Positions 30,701 through 39,376 of a stretch of 39,376 nt of DNA are shown here, in pieces. The notes beneath the pieces were generated by a model. That model did not search any database. It worked only from the letters and a program-made list of their open reading frames with translations, and was not told where the DNA came from. The stretch's first letter is position 1. Each line of letters begins with the position of its first letter. The position numbers and the translations under genes were made by a program. This DNA comes from Mastigamoeba balamuthi. Lineage: Eukaryota; Evosea; Mastigamoebida; Mastigamoebidae. Location: positions 120,230-159,605 of the forward strand of contig CACRSC010000065.1 in the NCBI GenBank assembly GCA_902651635.1. Direction: 5' to 3'.

Positions 30701-33700
30701 CGAGAAGAGCCAGAAGACTTGCCAGTTCTGCCTTGGTACACCTATTCTCTGGTCAGTGACCCTGTTTTCTTACCTCGATGCAGAGGCGTCGTCCAAGCCC
30801 GCGAGTCCGCCCACGCAAGCGGCAGCCGCCGCGCCTTCGTCTCCTTCGTCTTTCGTGTTTGGTCAGAAGGTCAGTGAACAAGCACCAAGCTCTGCGGTAG
30901 CTAACGCTGCGCAGTCACCACAGGAGGAGGCCTCGTTCAGCTTTGGGAGCAAGCAGGCGGACACTCCGTCGAAGGGAGAGCAGTCGGGCTTCGTCTTTGG
31001 CGGCTCGAGTGGTACGTCTGGATCGTCGAGCACGCCGATCAGCTCGATTTTCGCCAAGAAGGAGGAACCCAAGGTGCCCGAGGGCGGCTGGAAGTGCCCG
31101 TGCTGCGAGCGCGTCAACGCGGCCACTGACAAGTCGTGCCAGGACTGCCTCGGTATTGCACTTTCTGCTATATTTCTGCCCGGCTCATCCCTACTTCCCA
31201 GTTGACCGCCCGAAGGACAAACAGCCCTCCGCTATCGAGACGGCGCCGGCAGCGAGCGTCGCTGCCGACGAGAAGCCCGCGCCTGCGTCGACTTCGGGAT
31301 TCGTGTTTGGCCAGGCGGCGCCAGCCGTAGGGACCTCTGCGTTCAGCTTCGGGAGCAAGCAGTCGGTGTCTCCGTCGAAGGGAGGGCAGTCGGGCTTCGT
31401 CTTTGGCGGCTCATCGGCGGCGTCTGGGTCATCTGGCACGCCGATCAGCTCGATCTTCGCCAAGAAGGAGGAGCCCAAGGTGCCCGAGGGCGGCTGGAAG
31501 TGCCCGTGCTGCGAGCGCATCAACGTGGCCACCGATAAGTCTTGCCAGGACTGTCTAGGTATGATAGCATCTCGGAGGCCACAGTCAAAGCTGTTTCTAA
31601 CTCGAACAAAACAGTTGATCGCCCGAAGGACAAGCAGCCCTCGCCAGACACATGCGCCGTTGCCTCGAAGATTCCGTCGTCCGCTGTCCCAACCTCGGGG
31701 TTCGCCTTTGGCCAGAAGGATGAAGCGCCTGTGCAGGGGCCCTCGACGTTCAGCTTCTGGAGCAACCAGGCCGAGTCTCCGTCGAAGGGAGGGCAGTCGG
31801 GCTTCGTCTTCGGTGGTTCTTCGGGAACTGCCGGCGCCAGCTCGATCAGCTCGATTTTCGCCAAGAAGGAGGAACCCCAGATACCCGAGGGCGGCTGGAA
31901 GTGCCCGTGCTGCGAGACGATCAACTCGGCAACCGTCCAGACTTGCAGCGGCTGCTACGGTTAGACCTCCGGATTCCCTGAAGGGAAACATCGGCAATTT
32001 TATTTCTTACGTAAGGGTGGGTGAGCAGTGAATCGTCCCAAGGACAAGGCGGTTGCTCCCGTGAAGAGAGAACAGCCTCAAGACGAGGATTACGACGAGG
32101 ACGAGGATGAGGACGAGGAAGAGGACGACTGGGAGGAGGAGGAGGAAGAGGAAGAGCAGGATGACGCAGGCGACGAAGACTACGTGCCAGAAGAGGACGA
32201 GGACGAGGACGAGGAGGACGAAGAGGAAGAGGACGAGGAAGACGAGGAGGACGACGAAGAGAAGCCGTCGCGGATGACCTTCGCACCAGCAACTCTTCCC
32301 CAAATCTTCGGCCCCGCAGCCAGTTCCGCGCTTCCTCAGATCTTTGGCGCCCCTGCGGCAAAGGCGCAAGCCAGCCCTCCCGCCAAGGCACAGGAGTCCC
32401 CGATCAGCATCAAGCCTGGGAACCTATTCTCCGTACAGATGGACCAGGAGCCTGAGATGCCCAAGCAGACAGCTGCGAGTGCTGCACCCGCCCCGTTCCC
32501 GTTCGCCTTCACCACCCCTGTGGCACCCCCGCCAGAGTTCCCGTTCGGCAAGCCCGTGCTCGACGTGAAGCCTCTGGGAGAGCAGCTGCCGCCGGGCCTG
32601 CCTGTTTTCGGCGCCCCCGCAACTCCCGAGTCCAAGGCCGCTGCGGGTAAGCCGGCACCCGTGTTCTCGTTCGCAGCGCCCGCGGGCTCCAAGACCGACA
32701 AGCCCGAGCCTGCGTCGTATGCGTTCTCCTTCACAGTTCCGGGATCCTCGCCGTCGAGCACAAAGAAGGAAGAGAAGACTCCCGAGAAGCCCGCGGTGTT
32801 CAGCGCGAGTTCCGCACTGCCGTGCGTGTTCGGCTCGCCTGCCGCGCCAAAGGCCAGCGCCGTCCCGTCGCAGGACAAGAACCAAACAGAAGAGTCGAGC
32901 AAGTCACAGGGGAGCGAGGCCGAGATCCCCCAGGAGAAGCCCACCACCCCGTTCGCGGCAGGCACTGCGCTCCCGACCCTGTTCGGATTGCCCGCATCGC
33001 AGCCGCAGAAGCCTAGCACGCCCGAGTCTCCCGCGAAGGCGAGCGTTGTCTTCACCGCAAGCTCCTCTGTGCCGAGCGTGTTCGGGTCGCCGTCGGCGAA
33101 GCCCAGCGCAGCCTCGGTGCCGAAGGAGGAGAAGCCCGCGCTGTTCAGCGTCAAGTTCGAGGAGGAGCCCGAGGTGGCCGTCCAGGATCAGGCGCCGAAG
33201 CCGACTAGCGCTGCCTTCCCGTTCGCGTTCAAGATGCCAGTTCTGACTCCGCAGACGGCGCCAGAGCCCCTGAAGACGGAAGAAGCCGCCGCACTTCCGT
33301 TCGCTTTCGGATCATCTGTGCCCGAGATTGCCAGCCCGTTCGGAGCCGCGAAGCCGTCGGGGACCGCGGGTACCGCCTTTCCCTTCGCGTTCAAGGCACC
33401 CGAGGGCTCGAAGCCCTCCGACGCCAACGTGAAGCTGGCCTTCTCCTTCGAAGTTCCGGCCGACAATGCCGAGCCTTCGGAGGAGGAGGAGCAGGCGGAG
33501 GCCGAGGATACCGGCACTGAGAACGAGGGATCGGAGGAGCACGAGGACAGGATTCCCTATTCGGGAACCGAGAGCGAGGGCTCAGAGGAGCACACCGAGG
33601 AGCAGGCCGACGAGGCTGACACAGGTATTTTGATCCTCTCTGTCGTCGCAGCCTTCGAAACATTCGGGTTAATTGCTCCTTCAGACCATAAGCAGGACGA

Positions 33701-36700
33701 GGCTCAGGGAGCTGCCGAGGAGGACCAAGCCGAGGAGGCGGCTGCTGTTGCCGCCGATCAACTCGAGGACCTCTCCGAGGAGAAGGCTGAGGGCGAGTCA
33801 GCCTCGCCAGCGAGCAGCACTGCTGCTGAGCACGACGAGCTTCCAGCGGAACCGAGGGAAGACGCACAAGAGGATACCGCCCAGGAAGCGGACGTCGCTC
33901 CGGAGGTTGAGGGCGCAGCTGAGGCGCCTGCCTCTGCGTCGAGCACCGAGGAGAAGGAGGCATCAGAGCATGAGGAAGAGGCAGAGGAGAGCGCTCCCCA
34001 GGAGGACGCTGCCCCGCAGGCGAAGCCCACGCTCTTCTCCGGGATAATGCACTCTGTCTTCGGAGCGGTCTTCGGGTCGGCGCCGCATGCGTCCGAGAGC
34101 GAGATCAAGGAGGACGAGAAGGCCGAGTCGGAGGAGTCTTCCTCTCCGTCTCCGAAGCGGGGAGAGGCTCAAGGGAGCGACGAGTCTGCCGAGGACAAGG
34201 CTCAGCCAGAGGAGTCGGCATCTCTGTCCCCGCAACAGGAGCAGATCCAGGAGCACAAAGAGGGCGCCGCGGATAAGGTTGAGCCCGAGGAGTCTGCCTC
34301 CGAGTCCCCCAAGCAGATGGAGGCTCAGGAGGACGAAGATGCCACCAAGGACAGGGTCCAGCCGGAGCAGCCGGAGGAGTCTGCCGAGCCTTCGTCCCCG
34401 AGGCATTCGGAGGAGGAGGAGCACAAGGAGGACGTCGAAGACAGGGCCGAGCCTGAGATGCCTTCCTCCGAGCCCCAGAAGCTGGAAGTCCAGGAGCACG
34501 CCGAGAGTCCAGTCTCCGAGCTCAAGGCAGCGGAGACGGCAGAGAAGCCTGCATCTCCAGCGCAGTTCGTCTTTGGGGCTCAGCCTGACACGACGGCCAC
34601 ACCACCAGCGTTCACGTTCGGGGCGCCCGAGTCGCAGACCAGCGCATCGCCCCCGGCGTTCACCTTCGGGGCGTCTACCGCTGAGCAGGGATCGAGCGCG
34701 GCGCCGGCCTTCTGCTTCGGGAACTCCCAGAGCACTGCTGTCGCCTCTCCGTTCTCTTTTGCGCAAAGCGCGAAGGAACAGACCGCAGAGCCGGAGGCGG
34801 ACACGTGGAAGTGCCCCTGCTGCGAAGCTGTCAACGATCTGTCGTCACAGAACTGCAAGGACTGCTACGGTGGGCACACATTGCCACCCACTACGCCGAC
34901 TCACATACCTCGTAGCCGCCAGGGATGTGGCTAAGCCGAGCGCGACTATCTGGTGGGACCAAGAGCCGGCCAGCGACGAGGAGGAGGAGGAGGAGGAGGA
35001 CATCATCACCGACAGCGAGGACGAATCCGAGACCAAACCTGATGATAAAGAGACTGGGATAGGGCCTATTGATGAGCACAAGCCCACCGCCGCCGAACCT
35101 TCTGACGACTCCGCTTCCGAGCGCGTTGTCGAGCCCGCTGCCGAGCCCGTTGTCGAGCCCACTGCCGAGCCTGTTGTCGAGCCCGCCGCTGAGGCCGACG
35201 TTGTGGCGGATCGGGAACCAGCAAGCCACGCCGAGGGATCATCAGAGGTCCAGGTTCCTCCAGAGACAGTCCTCACAGAGGATGCAGAGCAGACCACGGC
35301 AGCGCACGCGGAGGCAGACACGTGGAAGTGCCCCTGCTGCGATGCCACCAACGCTGCGTCGTCTCAGTCCTGCACTGAATGCTACGGTACACCCGACTTC
35401 ATTATCCGCACAGAAACCAACGCACTGACTGAACAATCTTCATCCTTCAGCTTCAAAGGTCGTTGCGAAGCCGAGCGCGAGTACGCGGTGGGAGGAGCAA
35501 GAGCCGGTCAGCGACGAGGAGGAGGAAGACATCATCACCGACAGCGAGGACGAATCCGAGCCCGAGACTAAACCCGATGATCAAGAGGCTGGGATAGTGG
35601 CTGCTGATGAGCACCAGCCCACCGCCGCCGAACCTTCTGCCGACTTCGCTGCCGAGCCCGCTGCCGAGGTCGACGTCGTGGCGGATCGGGAACCAGCAAG
35701 CCACGCCGAGGGATCGTCCGAGGTCCAGGTTCCTCCAGAGCCCGTCCCCACAGAGGGTGCAGAGCAGACCACGGCGGCGCACGCGGAGGCAGACACGTGG
35801 AAGTGTCCCTGCTGCGATGCCACCAACGCTGTGTCGTCTCAGTCATGCACTGAATGCTACGGTACACCATACTTCATTATCTGCGCAGAAACTAACGTAC
35901 CGACCGAACAATCTTCATCCTCCAGCTGCAAGGGTCGTTGCTAAGCCGAGCGCGAGCACGCGGTGGGAGGAGCAAGAATCGGTCAGCGACGAAGAGGACA
36001 TAATCACCGATAGCGAGGACGAGTCCGAGGCCGAAGCCGGGAAGGAGGCCGCTGCCGCGGAGGAGCACCACGAGCAGGAGCCAGAGCACACCCCCGAGGC
36101 CGAGGCGGCGATGGACCAGGCACCAGCTAGCCACGAGGAGCCGTCGGTCGTCGCTGAGCATGTCGCGGAGGCTGAGCAGCAGGACGAGAACCTCGACCGC
36201 GTTTCGGAGCAAGAAGAGCTCAAGTCGGAGTCCCCTGCCGAGCCCGTAGCAGCAATCCCTGCCGACTCCGAGGGCGTCGAGCCCCTCGCTGAGGACGATA
36301 AGGAGCATACGCCGGCCGAGGCAGAGCCGGCAGCAGATCTCGAGGAGGGTGCCGTCGAGGCCGAGGCCGAGACTGCAGCGCCTGTGAGCCAGGTTGCCGC
36401 GGGCGAGCTCCGTCAGGACGAGAGGGCCGACGAGCACAACTCCGGCATCGAGGCAGAGACACAGGCGGACAACGCACTCGAGAATATCGAGGCGGAGCAG
36501 CCCAAGGACAGCGATCAGATTGCAGAGCCCGCAGCCGAGGAGGAGACCCTCGTGGAGGGAACCCAAGAGCCAGCGCATGTTGAGGAAGCGGACATGCTGA
36601 TCGAAGAGGCCGAGGAGAGTAGCCAGACAGCGCACCCAGCTGAGCCCGAGCCCTTGGATCAGCACGAGCAGCAGGCCGATTCTGCCGCAAGCGAGAAGGA

Positions 36701-39095
36701 GCAGCTGCTGGAGGAAGGCGCCGCAGAGGCAGAGCACCACGAGGGCGAGAGCGACATGGCAGCACCCGCAGAGGCCGCAGACATGCAGATCGAAGAACCT
36801 GCAGAGGCTGGGTCCCCGAGAGACGACGAGGTGGTGGCAGACGCTGTCGGGGAGGTCAATGCTGAGGAGCAGGCGCTCGACACTGGTGTCGCAGAGGATT
36901 CCGTGAGCTCTCCAGTGGAGGCGTCGGCAGAGCCCGAGCAAGTGCTGGCCGAGGAGCCGGCACCGCAGCTGGCAGAAGTCGAACACAGGGCGGAAGAGGA
37001 CGTGGCACCAGCATCCCACGAGAACGAGGCTCTGGAGGACGAGATCGCCATCGAAGCTCCTGAGACAGTTGCTGCGGTCGAGGAGCCAGTCTCTGGGGAA
37101 GCAAGCGATGCCTCTAAGGCGCAGGAGCAGCGTGCCGATGCCGCAGAGCCCGATTCTGCAGTCTCGAACGAAGGGAGCACCGAGGTCCACGAGGAGCAGT
37201 CTCTCCAGGATCTGATCGCCCAGGAAATGTCCGTCCTGTCTGTTCAGGCCCCAGAGGAACAGGCCCACGAGGAGCAGGTCGTGGAAGAGCCCGCCGCTGA
37301 GGAGTCTCCCGCGCCGACTTCACCGTCTCACGAGGTCGCGCTTGTGGAAGAGCCCGCCTCCGAGGAGATGCATGCCACGGAGCAGCCGCAGGACAGCGCT
37401 GACGCGGCGCAGAGCCTCATCGAGTCGCAGCGGAGCGAGGATGCCGAGCAGCATGAGATCGAGAGCCAGCAGGAGGCCGCCCCCTCTGGAGTTGAGGAGG
37501 GCGTGCGGGAGGCGGAGCCGGCCGTAGTGGAACCCGAGACGGTCGTCGCCGACGCTCACGAGGGCCAGGAGATCGATACGGTCGCAGACGCTCAGCCCGC
37601 GGAGCCCGTGGCGGACGCTCACGAGGATGCTGAGGAGCCTCACGAGGAGCAGGCGCTCCCCGAGGCCGCAGTCCCTCAGGTGGGTGACGCAGCGCCGGAG
37701 GAGCCAGAGGAGCACATTCCTGCTGTCGAGGGCGAGCCGACCACTGTCCCTGTTGACGAGGCGGAAGCCGTGCAGGATGAGGTCGTCGCGGAGGTCCCCG
37801 AAGCTGTTGCTGACGCGGTGACCGTCGCCGAGGAGACGCCTGCCGCCGAAGTGGCTGCGGACACGGATGTGGTTTCTGTGCCAGTCGAGCAGCCGGCGGA
37901 CTCGCCGGTCGACCAGACCGCCGAGCACGTGTCCGACCACGCGAAGGAGGCCAGCGAGGAGGTCGTTGCTGTGCAGGATCAGCCTGCCGAGGAGGAGATC
38001 GCTTCTCCCGATGTACCCGAAGAGTCTGAGCATCAAGACGCCGCGGTTGATGTCCCACATGAGCCCGAGGCCGTGCCGGAGGAAGAGGCGCACGAGTCTG
38101 AGATGCCGGAGGAGGAGCGCGACCCCGAAGTCGACGAGGATGCGATCCAGACTTCTCCCGCCGAGGAGCATGTCGCTGAGGTCCCACAGGTTGCTGTAGA
38201 GGAGATGCTGGCCGAGGAGCCCCAGGAGGTCGCAGAGCCGGAGGACGCTGGCAAGCGCGAGTCTGACGGCGAGAAGGTGGCCAACGCAGACGCGGACGCC
38301 ACCGAGGCCATCGAGAGTGCGACACCAACGCAGCCCGAGGAAGACGTAAAGCCAGAGATCCCGGAAGTACAGGGCCAGGACCAGGCGGACGCAGCACCGA
38401 TAGAGCAAGCGGAGAGGCCAGACGAGCCTCTGGAGGCTATCGACGCAGAGGCGCAGTACCAGAAGCCCGACGAGAGTGGGCTCGCAGCGGAGGAGGAAGC
38501 CGTGCGTGACGGTGTTGATGCGCATGAGGCCTCTCTGGAGGACGAGATCCAGGCAGCCGAGACTACCGCTGTGGAGGACTCGAAGACAGAATCCGAGGAG
38601 CTGAAGCAGCAGGAGGACGCCGGGAAGGACGGTGAGGCCGTCGAGGACAGCGCTGAGGCAGATCAGAGCCACGCCGAGGCTCTGGATAGCAGTGCAGATA
38701 CCGCCGTTGATCAAGAGGCAGAGCAGCCGCAGGACGCTGCAATTAACGAGCACGACATCGAGGCCGAATCGCTCACCGCCGCCCCTGCAGAGGGGCAGGA
38801 GGGCTCTGCCACAGGCGAGCAGCAGGCCGATCACGATGCCGTGCCGGCTCATGCCGAGGGAAAGGTCGCAACGGAGGAGCAGGCTCAGGAGGGCATTTCC
38901 GAGGATGGGCCTTCGGAGGAGGACGAGGACGAGGACAGCACTGCTCCTTTGTCACCTCAGGAGGAGCCAGTCCCTGAGTCAGCCGGCCCCGTCTCAACCA
39001 CGCCAGAGATCACGATGAAACAGAAGCCAAAGAAGCAGCAGCAGCAGCAGCCCAAGCGTGGCGGCAAGAAGAAGAACAACAAGAAGAAGCGTTGA
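27716..39095 (+). CDS. Nup358/RanBP2-like zinc-finger FG nucleoporin
   Basis: Sixteen exons: 27716..28067, 28270..28396, 28503..28894, 28956..29055, 29126..29504, 29557..29651, 29699..30525, 30571..30735, 30784..31152, 31202..31558, 31615..31959, 32029..33624, 33685..34869, 34916..35386, 35451..35861, 35926..39095; 3,446 residues with every phase consistent. Residues 1 to about 650 form a TPR/alpha-solenoid whose blocks follow the human RanBP2 N terminus as I remember it: AMRGELEWLCAL, MASQNADLVEW, LTLAQKRLWNSVL, GDLKDALRCFQDI. Seven RanBP2-type zinc fingers follow (W-K-C-x2-C-x3-[NT]N or N spacing, C-x2-C), ending near residues 812, 935, 1054, 1169, 2096, 2253 and 2390. FG-type repeats (FVFGQ, FSFGSKQ, FVFGGSS, VFGSP) lie between them. 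The last 1,057 residues are Glu/Ala/Val-rich and end in a Lys-rich tail. No Ran-binding domain, cyclophilin or SUMO-E3 repeat is recognisable. Likely role: pore-complex filament or basket and Ran binding. Confidence 0.88.
31153..32028 (+). repeat. Older tandem zinc-finger exon repeats
   Basis: Exons 9, 10 and 11 (30784..31152, 31202..31558, 31615..31959) repeat one plan: VDRPKDKQPS-like start, FxFGQ, FSFGSKQ-like block, SPSKGGQSGFVFGGSS, SSIFAKKEEPKVPEGG, zinc finger, phase-1 intron. Exons 10, 11 and 12 all begin with [VD][DN]RPKDK. The exons are similar but the introns between them are not, suggesting older duplication with selection on the coding part. The interval given spans the introns and exons from the end of exon 9 to the end of the intron before exon 12. 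Confidence 0.85.
34916..35925 (+). repeat. Recent 475-bp tandem duplication within Nup358-like gene
   Basis: Exons 14 and 15 and the introns after them are near copies. Both start with KPSA-TxxW, then an EDIITDSEDESE block and VADREPASHAEGSSEVQVPPE, and end in the zinc finger WKCPCCDATNA-SSQSCTEC. The two 64-nt introns (35387-35450 and 35862-35925) share most positions, including GTACACC and GAACAATCTTCATCC. Exon 16 opens with a third copy of the same start. Intron similarity marks this as much younger than the exon 9-11 duplication. Confidence 0.9.
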
Positions 39096-39376
39096 GTCTC
39101 CAAATACAACAACAGAAGTTAAAGACAGATTTAGACCAAACCAGAACAACTGCTTCACAGCTGTCACAAACCCAGACAATATGTGTACAGCGGCCTGTCA
39201 TTGCTGGTCCTGGTGCTCTCCAGAACGACAAACAAGTTGGCAATTACAGCATTAATGAAAATAATCACTGTGCGTTCCGTCTCAGTGGGCATGCCAAGAC
39301 CAAACAAACCGATGCGTGGACTCCTCGCAGCAGGAAGGGGTCAACGCAATCTACTGCAATCATGAATCTACGTACA
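39096..39376. other. Right flank after the Nup358-like gene
   Basis: 281 bp downstream of the Nup358-like stop. The composition drops sharply in GC and contains ACAACAACAG and several AATAAT-type words, but no exact AATAAA close to the stop. It presumably includes the 3' UTR. No other gene is seen. Confidence 0.4.

Noticed and set aside
30871-30915. Possible extra 45-nt intron in exon 9 of the Nup358-like gene (GTCAGT to GCGCAG, with CTAAC)
   Set aside because: The borders look good, but it is in frame and not needed, and the parallel exons have no intron there. Left unspliced.
33625-33684. Alternative acceptor (CGCAG) inside Nup358-like intron 12
   Set aside because: Both acceptors keep the frame. 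I chose the later CTTCAG because it keeps the acidic repeat continuous; cDNA would decide.
37320-38852. Minus-strand open frame (510 codons) under exon 16 of the Nup358-like gene
   Set aside because: It is a Leu/Arg-rich mirror of the Glu/Ala-rich coding repeats, with no splice-consistent extension or domain.
35926-39095. Ran-binding domain or cyclophilin at the C terminus of the Nup358-like protein
   Set aside because: Read through the exon for RanBD (F-x-x-R-AKL-like, W-K-E-R-G) and cyclophilin motifs and found only Glu/Ala/Val/Pro repeats and a Lys-rich end.

Overview
The window looks like nuclear DNA of a protist-like eukaryote. Its genes are GC-rich, closely packed on both strands and cut by many short spliceosomal introns (mostly about 40-150 nt). 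The proteins are typically eukaryotic: BOP1, RBM42, GNA1, a Rab GTPase, an HspBP1/Fes1 exchange factor, AAMP, an alpha-arrestin, a zinc-finger nucleoporin and a WWE-domain protein. I cannot name the lineage. All gene models were read by eye from frame, splice sites and remembered family motifs; no search was run.

Layout. 1-1633 is gene-free and partly pyrimidine-rich. 4194-1634 (-) encodes an ankyrin-like protein built from an unusual PP[FY] repeat. Next come BOP1 (7073-4670, -) and, diverging from it, RBM42 (7299-8044, +) and GNA1 (8163-8882, +). A membrane-anchored short-chain dehydrogenase (10183-8965, -) and a B-box/DUF2009-like protein (12448-10354, -) follow. 12449-17268 is a GC-poorer island holding one DDE transposase gene (14634-13122, -) and 2.6 kb of non-coding repeat-like DNA. 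The GC-rich block then resumes with an alpha-arrestin (18704-17269, -), Fes1/HspBP1 (20546-18961, -), a Rab (21832-20794, -), AAMP (22138-23482, +), a PARP14-like protein without a PARP catalytic domain (27256-23523, -), and a 16-exon, about 3,446-residue Nup358/RanBP2-like nucleoporin (27716-39095, +).

Most genes are unrelated housekeeping functions: ribosome assembly, splicing, amino-sugar synthesis, Hsp70 cycling, membrane traffic and nuclear transport. Several pairs are divergent and could share promoters (BOP1/RBM42, Rab/AAMP, PARP14-like/Nup358-like).

The most notable signals are: (1) the Nup358-like gene, with an N-terminal helical solenoid, seven RanBP2-type zinc fingers each ending at a phase-1 intron, FG-type repeats, and no recognisable Ran-binding domain; (2) the divergent PARP14-like gene (RRM, KH-like region, degenerate macro domain, two WWE domains) that stops where an ADP-ribosyltransferase domain would be expected; (3) splicing oddities: 7 of the 48 introns I placed need a GC-AG pair, and donors favour G[T/C]RC(G) instead of GTRAGT; (4) a PP[FY]-repeat ankyrin-like protein; (5) two diverged pyrimidine-rich modules containing exon-like islands that lie on either side of a 15-kb segment.
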